Shown here one piece after another: positions 54,301 to 64,000 of a stretch of DNA of 64,000 nucleotides. A program made the position numbers and the translations under genes. Origin of the DNA: Phytoseiulus persimilis (taxonomy: Eukaryota > Arthropoda > Arachnida > Mesostigmata > Phytoseiidae). Every line of letters begins with the position of its first letter. Positions within the stretch are counted from its first letter, which is position 1. The stretch spans positions 34,282,745-34,346,744 of the forward strand of contig CM075102.1 of assembly GCA_037576195.1 (NCBI GenBank), written 5' to 3'. The notes under the pieces were generated by a model. The model did no database searches. It saw only the letters and a program-made list of their open reading frames with translations, and was not told the DNA's origin.

Positions 54301-57300
54301 GCTCGCTGGAAGGCTAAAATTCTTCCGAGAGGCAAAACTGGGCGCTGAGCTCCACTGGAAGAGAGCGGTGAGTCCGTCCTCGACTCATTTGCCGCGTGTA
54401 CTCATAGAGGTTGAGCAGAAAGATGCGAACGAATGGCTTCGGACTTATCGTGGCCATTTCGCGACCGTTGAGAGCCCAGGTCGCCGTCGGTTCGATTCCC
54501 GTTGGTATACACATGTCTCGGCGTTGGAGAACCGGATAAACCTCATCACCCGTCGAGCCCGACCTCGGCATTCTTTCCCATGTGACAAGTCTCGTGGGAG
54601 CATAGTCTCGAGTCGTCTTCATGACGCACCGGCAGCTTGCGCGACGAACACACCCGCTCAACAACTCCCATGGTTGGCGCGGCGGAATGTTCGTCGGACA
54701 GTCAGTCTCGCCTGGGTACGGAACCCGCCGTCCGTCGAACCGCGTCTCAAAGCCTGCGTCGACGCACCGCGATGGGACGGGATGCGCGCGACCGTTGTTC
54801 ACCCATTTGAAGATGAATACGACGCAATGATTGGGGTCCTCGATCAGAGTCCGGAATCCCCTCGAGATTGGGCAGCGACGCTTCTCTCCCTGACTCCTAT
54901 TTTTTTCCCTTGCAGGATCATTGTTGGCGCTCCGCTGAAGAATAATCGAGGAGAGGTGATGTCATGCGACATCTTCAGAGATGTCGGAAGACGTTACACG
55001 GGGGTTAACCATTGCGAGAGCCTCCCTCTCAAACCTTCCTCTAGCTCTCAGTCATTCGAAGGCAGCGAAAATGCCACCGGGATGTGGCTGGGCGTATCGG
55101 TGTCTTCGGGTCATGAGTACGGAGTGCTGGTGAGTCCAATATGTCCTTGGCGTTTCCTCCTTTGGGAATGCTCCTTGCAGGAAGTTTCGTGGCCGATGAG
55201 AGGATTTCCCGTCGATTCTAGCAGGACAGTGCCGCCGCGTAAAGTCTAATCGTCGAATCGATCGCTTGCAGACGTGCGCTCATCGTTTCACTAAACCGGA
55301 TGTAGGAGGGGACGGAACTTCAACAAACCCGCGCTCCGCTCAGCAGCTAGGATTAGGAGTTTGCTTCAAGTACACGACGAATCTCGCCTACGAGGATATC
55401 CGCATGCCGTGCCAGGGCAAAGCTTACAACAAGTATCATCAGGATTTCGGCCTGTGTCAAGCGGGGACGAGTTGTCATCTCAGCAAGGATTTCAACGTCC
55501 AATCAATTGGTGTTCCCGGCGCGAAAACATGGCGAGGAGCCGTTTACGCTTTCCAGAGTAGATACACAAACGGATTCCACCGGGAGTGGGTGGCGACCCA
55601 CACAGACGCTGATAGTCCGGTTGAGAACTATGCTTATCTTGGGATGTCCGTCACAACCGGCCATTTTTTCGATAAATTCCAACACGCATGGGCGTCCGGC
55701 GCTCCAAGGGCCAACGACACGGGCGCCGTTTTGCTCTTCGAAAAGAATCGCGCGCCAAATACCAATGAGCTCGAGCTGAATCGGACCCTTGTCGGTGAGC
55801 ACATAGAGTATAGAAATTTTTGAATTGGCTGGCGTCCGTTGGAAATCGAGGGCCAGGCTTACAATAACTCGACTTCGATGACGTTCTCCTACGAAATGAT
55901 CGACATGGTCAAGCTTCGTCCGCTAAGGACGAGTTTTGTTTCTCCCTCAGGCGAACAAGTGGCCTCGTCCTTCGGATACGTTATCGCAGCCGTTGATATC
56001 AATGGCGACAAGCTCGACGACTTGATTGTGGGAGCGCCATTCTACTTCGAAGACGGTATCGGAGGCGCCGTGTATGTTTTCATGAACGAGGGTCCGCCCA
56101 AATTCATCTCACCGAGCACCAAGCGTCAGAAAATAGTCGGAAACCGGGAGGAATCACGATTCGGATTCGCCATCACGGGCATGGGCGATGTGGATCACGA
56201 TGGATTCAACGGTGAGTTTTGTGGACTCGGAGAGCGAATGGTCGAGCGAAGTGAGCGAATTCGACCCTTTCCGTGAGTTTTTCCGCGCCGACTTAAGTTC
56301 ACTGCTCCTTCCAGATGTTGCGATCGGAGCTCCGTACGAGGATGACGGAGCCGTTTATCTCTTCTTGGGGGGCAGCGACGGTTTGAGCGCCAAACCCTCA
56401 CAAATCATCAGAGCGTCCGATCTCGGCAGAAGCAGGATGCTCTCTCCGCCGACCACAACGTTCGGATATTCGTTGTCAGGCGGTGTTGACCTCGACAACA
56501 ACAAATACCCCGATCTCGTGATTGGAGCCTACGCGTCAGATAGGGTTTTTGCGGTGTACGCGAGACCCATCAGGGATATCAAAGCTGAACTGAGGTACAT
56601 ACACCCGATAGACCCCACGGCTCGCAAATGCATGTCGAGCAACGAGATCTGTACCTCGTTCGAAGTATGCCTCATAAGCCCATCTGAGTACGGCTACCAA
56701 TTGGGCGGTTTGGAAATAATCCAGAGGATTGAGGCAGAAACTTTCTTGGAACACAAGAAGAAGTCGAGGGTGATCTTCAAAGAAGCTAAGGACACGCCTC
56801 AGCCCCATATATACGAGCGCAAAATCAGCTTATCGACTCCAAACCTCTGTACGAGAGGTAATCTCATCTTGGTGGATCGCTCAGATATCCACAACACTAT
56901 CCGATTGAAACTCACTCTGAGTATCGTCGACGACATCGATGCGCTCGCTCGGTCGACCACTGAGCAACTCGTCCTAATCGATAAGTATCCGATCCTCAAT
57001 CAAAAACTCGGTACCCTCATCATCAAAGCGAACTTCATCAAGAATTGTGGAGACGATGAAATCTGCGAATCGTCGCTGCACACCAAGGCGCTGATGAACT
57101 TGCCTCAAGAGAAGGGGGAACACGTTTTCTATCTTGGGACTGAAGGGCTCAATATTTCGACGATTGTCGAGAACACAGGGGAATCGGCCTACGACGCCGA
57201 TCTCCTAATCGAGCACCCGAAAGAGTTCTCCTTCATCGGTCGAACCGTCCTGTCCGATAAAAAAGTGCTTGATTGCGTCGAGGAGAGAAGCGACGAGGAA

Positions 57301-58996
57301 AAGGAAGGAAAGAGCGTGGTTCGTTGCGATCTGGGAAACCCGATGGAGAACGGCGAGAGAATCAGCTTGCTCTTGAAGTTCAAACCCGAAAACGAGGCCG
57401 ACAAGTTGACGAACGTCAAGTTCACCATCCGAACGTCGACATCCTCCAGGGATCTCAGGAATGAAACACCTATCGAGTATAATGTCAACATCGTTCGGGC
57501 CGCCGAACTCGAAATCAAGGGCAAAGCGACACCTGAGCAGGTGCTGTACGGCGGCCAAGTCGTTGGAGCCTCGGCGATGACATCCGAGGTTGAAATCGGG
57601 AGCGAAGTCATGCACGTTTACTCCGTATTCAACTACGGCCCGTATCTCGTCCCGGAGTTCTCGGTGTATCTCCGATGGCCTTTGGAAGTGGAGAACATGC
57701 GCAAAAACGGCAAATATCTCCTGTACCTGACGGACATGCCCCAAGTGAGCGTGGGTAAACAGACGACATCCTGTCGAGCCCTGAAAGGGAACTCAATCGA
57801 TCCTCTCGGGTTGAGGGCGGCTAGCAAGCCTCTCGTAGCCACTGAGGCACCGAAAGCGGCTGCGTCAAGAGCCCAGCCGCGAGTACAGAAAAAGTCAACC
57901 GACCCAGTTCCAAGACGAACCACAACGACAACGACCACGACCGAAAGCCCCGATCCAGCTGGCGAGGATTATGACGACTACGGCGACTACGAAGCCCCAG
58001 AGAGATCTACGACTGCAAGGTGAGAACTGTTCTATCATTCACCGATACATTTATTCATAGTACTCTGGAAAACTTGGAGGAGCCCACCACGAGCATTTGA
58101 TGAGTTTCATCGCTTCCTGTTGCAGAACGATATACTCACGAAAGTTCGTGCACGAACGAAACTACACGCAGCAGACGGTTTTGACGAGATCAAAACGAGA
58201 TGTGATCGTCCCGGCCGAGAGTATTCGTGTTGGCGGTAGGATCAAAAGCGTAGTGTCCATGAGGTGTAACGTGAACACTCGATGCGTCGACTTCGTCTGT
58301 ACAGTAACGAATTTGAAGAAGCACACCCATGCTCTGATCTCGATCAAGGCCAGGCTGTGGAACGCAACCTTTGTTGAGGTGAGTTGACGCGCGGGCTCCT
58401 CGTTGTCGCTAGGTTAAAATTATTCGAATAATCAGATGTGTCGGGTACGTCCGATTCTTCTATTCGGGCTAAGTCTTCATTCTGCTCCCTGATTCCTGCA
58501 GGACTACCCCCAAGTTGACCAGGTGAGCATCTTCTCATCGGCGGAGGTTCGCTTAGATCCGGAAATCGACATTCGGCAGAACACCACCAACGATTACGCT
58601 GAGGCCGAGACTAAGGCGGAACCCGACGCCAGTCTTTATCAGCGTTCCGAAGGTTTCCCTTTGTGGGCAATAATCCTAGGTGTCCTAATAGGAATCCTGC
58701 TGTTGGTGGCGATCATTTACTGTTTGTACAAGGTGAGTCAAACTGGGAAGACATTCCATTCTGTAATGACCATCAGCCGATTCTCCCATGTTCCAAGCCC
58801 TCATGATCGGTTTCCGGATTCGACCCATCGAATGGTGTGACAAGTGCTGGCTAACCGCTAATCTCGGCTTAACTTGTTGCAGTACGGGTTCTTCAAGCGG
58901 AATCTCCCGAGTAATGGGCAGTACCAATCTGTGTCGCAGACGGAGAAGTCCGAGCTTACGCAATTCGGCCAATACCCCGACAATCACTACAACTAG
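6887..58996 (+). CDS. Integrin alpha subunit, eight exons, 1,166 residues
   Basis: Exons 6887-7086, 54916-55129, 55272-55794, 55951-56211, 56315-58019, 58126-58378, 58502-58732 and 58883-58996 (3,501 nt) join in frame. The protein is a cell-surface adhesion receptor that pairs with an integrin beta chain. Residues 1-24 are a signal peptide and the mature chain begins FNLEPRLPLIYED. Residues 25 to about 480 form the FG-GAP beta-propeller (GSYFGYSVAAH, IIVGAPL, GMWLGVSV, TCAHRF), with Ca loops DINGDKLDD (328-336), DVDHDGFND (392-400) and DLDNNKYPD (458-466). No I domain is inserted. Thigh and calf domains follow, then a Thr-rich acidic linker (933-967), furin site RSKRD (cut after 992), a membrane span at about 1106-1128 and KYGFFKR (1129-1135) in a 37-residue tail. 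The spacing around GVCFKYTTNL and FGLCQAGTS resembles the alpha4/alpha9 and insect PS3-like group more than RGD- or laminin-binding types. That subtype call is inference. Confidence 0.93.
8024..8042. repeat. (GGCA)n microsatellite in intron 1
   Basis: Almost five uninterrupted GGCA units in a wider G/C/A-rich stretch that also holds GGCTGGCTGGCGGGC at 7996-8010. Confidence 0.75.
15196..15213. repeat. (ACA)6 microsatellite in intron 1
   Basis: Six perfect ACA units in otherwise non-repetitive intron sequence. Confidence 0.75.
22290..22324. repeat. Imperfect CT-rich tract in intron 1
   Basis: Thirty-odd bases almost entirely C and T, with CTCTCTCT runs broken by a few bases. On the minus strand it reads as interrupted GAGA repeats. 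Confidence 0.65.
27314..27348. repeat. (TC)17 microsatellite in intron 1
   Basis: A 35 nt perfect TC dinucleotide run, the longest simple repeat in the window; GAGA on the minus strand. It lies roughly 20 kb from exon 1 and 27 kb from exon 2. Confidence 0.9.
36755..36832. repeat. 34-bp direct tandem repeat, 2.3 copies, in intron 1
   Basis: Two identical 34 bp copies (36755-36788 and 36789-36822) are followed by a 10 bp partial third copy (36823-36832). The unit begins GGAATCTCCGGTCGGATTAT and ends TCTCTCGGAG. No mismatch between the full copies points to a recent duplication. Confidence 0.9.
55795..55950 (+). other. Intron 3 of the integrin gene, 156 bp
   Basis: Donor GTCG|GTGAGC and acceptor TTTCTCCCTCAG|GC rebuild Gly313 and the conserved GEQVASSFGY. 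The length is a multiple of three, but a TGA at 55821-55823 closes the upstream frame, so retention would truncate the protein. Its last 112 bp are open in the downstream frame. Confidence 0.8.
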
Positions 58997-60850
58997 GACG
59001 AAACTGCCTCGACCGCTCCTCGCCAGGAATCAACAGAGACGAAACTTGAAGGAAAATATTCTCTTCCGAGAATCGCTCTTCCGCTTCCACACAACGACAG
59101 CGACAGTTGAGAGTTAGGATCGCTCACTTTTGATTGAAACAGGAAAAAGTGCCAAAAAGCGAAGAGTCACAACTCTACCCGAGGTGCAATGCTTTAAAGG
59201 GGGTTCGACAGCATGGCTGTATATACGTACGAGATCAGGCATGATGGCACATGCCCGAACATGCTCCAGCCCCCTGTAGACTGTAACGCCAACGAATTTT
59301 AGAGACAGAGAGATGAATGGTTATTTATTTTTGCGTCCAGCATCCGACGCCCGAGAATGCGCTTATGGGGGAGAACTGGGAAGGTATAGACCACAAAGAC
59401 AGACAGATGTTGCATCCGAACTTCTTGACGAGAGATTGATGGAGAGTCGACTTGCCCCCATATTCCTCTGCCAGTAAGCGCAGTTTCGAGCTGATTGTTA
59501 TGGCCGGCATTCCTCCGCGTTCGGGCCAATAGAAGAATATAAGGTGACCTTTAAGCCTATGAACTCTTATCAAGACGACAAAGTTTCCTTCCGGGCCTCA
59601 GATCCGTCTTAGGGCTTGGGCCCCCATCTCGAATGTTACTTCCAAAATATCCGCAGCGCGATTTTGTTCCGAAGTGTGGAATTTCTGAGTTCTGACGACC
59701 GCTTTCCCCGAGTGGTAAAACTTTCAACCTCCCGACATGACATGAATAACTGGTGCGTGTTTGTTTAACGGTTTCTATCTTTGTGTCGTCTGCATCGGTG
59801 GATTTTTATTCATTTTGTAATTCTGTTTTGTTCTGCGACCGCTTGTCTTGCACTCCACATGACCTCCTTCATTCTACGCTGGAGACATTCTTCCTACTAA
59901 TTCTGTGATCACTTCTAGCGCGTGTACCACACAAACACACACCGTCGAGAGAGCCATTGAAGAGCGACTCAGCAAGGTCAAGTCGAGCTCGATACTATTT
60001 CCAATCCCCAACGAATTTGTCGAACTGCCGACACAGTGACTGAGCTGCTTAGTCAATTTGCTCTGATGGTTCGATCGGATCTCGGAGCAGAGCTCTGGTC
60101 GTTAGAACCGCAGCGGCCTTTCTGGATATGAGAATAGCATCTCGGGTGATTTTGACGCAGGCTCCGAGGCCTCCTGACTGTTTATGTATAAATAGATTCC
60201 ATCAGCGGGCTATTCTTCCAACGATTCTCGTCGAACTCGGTTGACAGATGACGGATGTTGATTAAACCGATTCCGGGATTGAGAGACACTGAAGCTCAGC
60301 GGTGCAGTGGTCATGCGTGAAACCAAGTGATTTCGCGATTCCAATCGATTCCAAAGGGGGTCCTCCGACAAGGAATACCTGAGAGCTTCCTACTGTTTTT
60401 TTGTACATAATTCCGTATCGACTGATTTCAAGTCGGGGCGAATTCTGAATAAACTGAATGTCTTTCCGTTCAGAGGCTTTCGCAAAGCTCATGGTAAAAA
60501 TGCTGAATCTTCACGCTCTAGGTCAAACTGAAGACAATCGTGTGTTTCGAATCTGCCTCTTGTTTCCCCTTGGGTTGTGATCACTGGAGGATTCTCGCCG
60601 TACTATTCAGCCAATATTAACGATGGTCAGAAATCTCCGCGAGATACGAGGCATACCATTATGACAAACTAACTTACTTCCGTCAACCTGTTTGAATGAA
60701 TTTGTTTGAGCTTTGCGACGCAGCCCTGGACCTCCACAGTCGTGGTCTGTGTGCATTTCTGGACATGCATTTTGTATTGATATTAACTTGCCGCTTTGTA
60801 TTTAATAAATTGTAATATAATCCAATACTTAATGAGAGTAAGCGAATAAA
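58997..60850 (+). other. Probable 3' UTR of the integrin alpha gene
   Basis: About 1.85 kb from the stop codon to the first canonical AATAAA on the coding strand (60804-60809); a weaker ATTAAA is near 60256. No supported coding sequence lies inside. Minus-strand AATAAA hexamers occur at about 59320-59330 and 59805-59810, but I could not attach a minus-strand gene to them. Confidence 0.45.
60804..60850 (+). promoter_or_regulatory. Two poly(A) signals (60804-60809 and 60845-60850)
   Basis: Two AATAAA hexamers in an A/T-rich patch that is the most AT-rich sequence downstream of the integrin stop. They most likely end the integrin transcript. A minus-strand AATAAA follows at about 60873-60879, so this is a plausible meeting point of convergent transcripts. 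Confidence 0.5.
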
Positions 60851-63257
60851 GTACTAAAGAAACATGTCCGATTTTATTCCATGGGAGAAATCTCGACCAA
60901 CCGCAGGTACAAGTGAACGAACCTTTCATAGAATGTCAGTGGAAACGTAACTTGCGTCAAATGGACTCGCGTCTCCATGATCGGAGCCTTCCGGTCCGCA
61001 GCTCCGAACAGGCTGGAAGTTCGTCTTCTCGGGGGTTGGTCCCAAAGGGTTGGGATCAGGAGACTGAAGTGAAAGTGAGAAGAGTGATAGCTCTGAGGAT
61101 CACGGCTCGGAAATACCTTCCGAAAAATCGCCGTACATGTGGCCCGATGCTACCCACGTGGCTGTAGAGAGAGAACAGCTCAGCTGGAGCGCTACTTGTG
61201 TAACTCACCTCGGCGGCACGTCCCGGGAGCCCGATATTAGGAGGAACTATCTGAAAAGAGGGATCTTTTGAGCTCGAAACTGGGCACGAAAATTACGTCG
61301 ATTCTGGGATGACGCGAACGCAATCTCATCGATGGTCATCGATATTCGCTGGAAGGAGAACATAAGAATGTTCCATCTTCTCCCATTCTCCCCTTCTTCG
61401 CAGTCGCAGTTCCTTTTGTGAACAATAGGGTCTGCCCTTTGTGAGCTGCTCAACAAAAAAAACTCACGCGAGAAACTAGCTAGGGCTCTTGGAGCTCGCC
61501 GAAGAACTGCGATCGAAAATTTCATCATCTTGCGAAAACCACGGGGGTTTCAGGGACAGTCAGGTTGTCAGTTGAAGCACCGCCTCTTCTACCCTGGAAG
61601 ATTGGTTCGTCTTCGCCTTGGAAAGTCAATGCCGCACTGAATTTCCATTCTTATTCCTGCGCTGCCAATCAATAGGAGACGTGGCGCCTGGTGGAACACT
61701 TCAGTCTGATACTGAATGTGGGCAAAGCAGACATAAAGTGGGCTTCTCTAGGATTTGACGTGCTCCCATGAAGACCGTGAAATCTAGACCTGGAGAAATT
61801 GGGATCTGGAAACGGGCACAACGGAGTTTGATCCGCGACTCTCGGTTGCGTCGGTGGGAAGCGTTAGTGGCCTTTGGTCATCGCCGCATATCGAGAGTTC
61901 GCTCACGATCGAGAGAGTTCGCAAAGCTCGCTCAAACCTTCGCGCGTTCGAACTGATCTTGGAAGGCTTTAAGGGTCTTGGTCAGGCACAGCATTTGGGA
62001 GTCTGCGATCACATTGGAGTCCCGACACTCGGCGGTGGGTACCTTGCCCGGCTGTGATCTCCCGCTCGGGAAAGCGTCGACCTTACGGTGCAAAGCATAA
62101 AATCGGCGAGTGATAAGTCGGATGAAAACTGATTTCAGGAGTCATTCTTTCAAGAAAAACTTTGCCTCTGCACGATCCGATTGAAAGCGAACAGAAAACT
62201 GAAGGTGAGACAGGTCTCTCGTCATTATCAGTCTGTAGAGAGGGTTGGGGAGATCTGGGCTGGAGACCTATGGATTCGGGTCCTTCTCTGTAGACTTTTC
62301 AAGAAAATTGTCGTCTGACGTGCCTCTTCCTGCCTTGTCCTCCCTTCAAATGCAGCTTCCAACGTCAGTTCTTCGACAATCGGTAATGAGACTCATCAAC
62401 TGAGCTTGCAGTCTACACTCATCAATGAGGAATCAAGGTTGAAAACTGCGGTTGAAGAGTGAATGAGGAGGAGGGAGAAACTTCTGACGACGTATTTCAT
62501 TAGAAGTCGATGAGAAACTACCCGGCTGTTTGCAGTAGCAGTCAATAGAATAGAGCCACCCACAGCGATCGGATTTTTTTTCAACCATCCAAAGCTCGAA
62601 TATCGATCATAGGAAGGAAAATCGTGTAGAGGAGGAGAGTCTCGATACGGTTAGCCCTCTTGAGAAGGAAAAAGGAGGAAATTGACTCAGAAGTTCAACA
62701 ATCCGCTGATTTTGGCCGATCGTTTTCAGAGTCCCATGTGTCGGAACGACGGTGGCTCCAATGAGTACATCATAGTGTAGCACAAGAACAGAGCTTTCCA
62801 TTGTTTTCTTCATTCATTGAAGTCGATTCTGAGGGTGGAGAATCGCGGATGTTTCACCTGTTCGGCCATCGGCCAAGAAAAAGAGCCACACCAAAAAATC
62901 ATCCAATTCCACGCGGTGATCTCTTCCATGGAAAAGGCCACGAGTACAACCCGTGGATAACACAAATCGTCTCAGAGTTATGCAGATGATCACGAAGTAC
63001 CGAGGTGAGTCGCCCGTGGTCGTGCGTGGAGAGCATTCCCGCTCATAGATTTTGTCGTCATTTCCTCTGGAATGCACTATACCTCAGAATCGAGCAGATT
63101 TTTTCCTCATTGAGTCGACCGGTACTTTCGGAGCGTCGAATAGATCGTTTGTTATGAGCCATAACTGCTTACTCAGAGCTCACTTCCTCGTGCCGACCTC
63201 CGCTTCGAGTCATCAACCATCAGCGGGAAACTATGGAAGTCGTTTCATGCGGCGGCA
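60851..63257. other. Region without a supported gene
   Basis: It contains a minus-strand AATAAA near 60873-60879, which could end the minus-strand gene whose last exon stops at 63258, giving a long 3' UTR. Open frames such as 62607-62813 (-) and 62801-62989 (+) have no homology that I recognise and no clean splice partners. I call none of them. Confidence 0.4.
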
Positions 63258-63773
63258 TCAGCTCCACCAGCGATAATCCAAGGAGTCATTAATCGAAGGA
63301 GCGTACAGGTCCGAGTCGAGTTCATCCGACCTCAGATTCTTCGTGAGTGAGTTCAACAAACTCCGAGCCCTGAGTGAGCTGGCCGAAGCTAGCTTTGCTT
63401 GGGAACGAACTGGGCAGCACAGCATTTTCCTCCTCCATGAAGATGCGTGAAGCCTCACATTCTATCTAGAGAGATTATCGAACCCATCGGATCCGTATAG
63501 GTCTTTCGGGAGAAATCATCGAAGGGAAGTTTGGCGATCAGATCTTGGGACGCAACAGCTTCGTCACGGATTATGGATCCATTGAATGTTTCGCATGATT
63601 CCGTCCCGTTTTTGTTGCTCTCTTTGCATCCGCCAAGACGAAGGAATCCGGTCAACTCCCACTTGGATGGGGAAAAAGTTCCACTTGGCGTCCTCTGGGT
63701 TGAAACGATACGCGTCGCCACTGCATTCTCGATTTGAATCATTGCGACTTCGCAGTCATCCACCGTGCACAAA
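63258..63773 (-). CDS. Probable secreted protein, last two exons, 5' end not found
   Basis: Proposed exons are 63773-63459 and 63378-63258. They are joined by an 80 bp intron (donor AGAAT|GTGAGG, acceptor GCTTCGGCCAG|CTC) and end at a TGA. The first exon encodes an ordinary, acidic, Cys-containing segment (VDDCEVAMIQIENAV, GGCKESNKNGTESC with an N-glycosylation site, LIAKLPFDDF). The second ends SINDSLDYRWWS. Reading further upstream in the same frame gives a signal-peptide-like LRLCAVFAFLSGSLC, but no ATG is present. Either that stretch is coding with an upstream ATG exon, or the CTCTCCGGTAG just before 63773 is the acceptor. An alternative acceptor, CTGCCCAG, would give a shorter C-terminus ending at 63322. 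I do not recognise the family. Confidence 0.4.
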
Positions 63774-63921
63774 CTACCGGAGAGGAATGCGAAAACGGCG
63801 CATAACCTCAATAGAAAATATTCCCGACAGCAGAGAGAAGTGGCTCCGGAGCGGCTCGTGCCTTCAACCGTTCTGGTCAAGATGGAAGGCCAATCGACGA
63901 ACTTATCGACACAGAGAAAGA

Positions 63922-63927
63922 TTTATT
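63922..63927 (-). promoter_or_regulatory. Possible minus-strand poly(A) signal
   Basis: TTTATT on the plus strand reads AATAAA on the minus strand. It could end a further minus-strand gene beyond 64000, or it may be an intronic chance match if the secreted-protein gene continues upstream. Confidence 0.25.
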
Positions 63928-64000
63928 TTGCCATTGAGTTGACATCGAGTAAATCCGAATCAACAGGTAATACGATCAATCAACAGAAACGATACAAAGA

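Larger units (their letters stand above)
7087..54915 (+). other. Giant first intron of the integrin alpha gene (47.8 kb)
   Basis: The donor is CCAAG|GTAGGC. The acceptor is a strong polypyrimidine tract, TTTTTTTCCCTTGCAG|G. The phase (2 before, 1 after) and sequence (KPR-IIVGAPL, where integrins read LLVGAP) both fit direct joining of exons 1 and 2. The other six introns are 102-156 bp. Inside I found only simple repeats, one 34-bp tandem duplication and many open frames, nearly all Ser/Arg-rich, without recognisable domains. I saw no tRNA, no conserved microRNA that I know, no transposase and no terminal inverted repeats. Cis-regulatory elements or a nested gene without homology remain possible. 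Confidence 0.8.

Noticed and set aside
54475..54515. A tRNA B-box-like GGTTCGATTCCC
   Set aside because: The flanking arm does not pair as a T stem (GTCGG against CCCGT), there is no A box at the right distance, and no cloverleaf can be drawn.
55839..55950. An ATG-started frame reading into integrin exon 4
   Set aside because: Conserved integrin sequence requires joining 55794 to 55951. The extra peptide has no counterpart in the family and is best read as intron.
60187..60195. TATAAATAG resembling a TATA box
   Set aside because: It lies in the presumed integrin 3' UTR, and no supported gene starts downstream on the plus strand.

Overview
This 64 kb window is animal nuclear DNA. It has spliced genes with GT/AG introns of mostly 96-156 bp, AATAAA poly(A) signals and about 50% GC. 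It holds three protein genes that I could reconstruct codon by codon across splice junctions, plus part of a fourth. Gene content fits an arthropod. A compact, GC-balanced acarine (for example a mesostigmatid mite) is my guess, but nothing here proves it.

Left end (1-2163, +): the 3' part of a seven-exon gene made from a pogo/Tigger-type transposase. It carries a CENP-B-like N-terminal helix-turn-helix, a CENP-B-type second DNA-binding domain and a DDE_1-like core. Two of the three catalytic acidic positions have been replaced while the spliced frame stays open, which suggests a host (domesticated) DNA-binding protein.

Next (2455-5989, -): a seven-exon gene for an 824-residue C2H2 zinc-finger protein with a long Q/N/Y/S-rich N-terminal half and eleven fingers, several of them split by introns. 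It is tail-to-tail with the transposase-derived gene (291 bp between stop codons) and head-to-head with the next gene (897 bp between start codons).

Most of the window (6887-58996, +) is one integrin alpha gene of eight exons and 1,166 residues. Exon 1 (signal peptide and first beta-propeller strand) is separated from exon 2 by a 47.8 kb intron, while the other six introns are 102-156 bp. The protein has an FG-GAP propeller with three Ca-binding loops, no inserted I domain, a furin site giving heavy and light chains, one membrane span and a KYGFFKR tail motif. Its 3' UTR runs to poly(A) signals near 60804-60850. The giant intron contains simple repeats and a 34-bp tandem duplication, but no nested gene that I could support.

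Right end (63258 to beyond the window, -): the last two exons of a probable secreted protein of unknown family. The three complete or nearly complete genes have no evident shared function: two look nuclear and DNA-binding, one is a cell-surface adhesion receptor.
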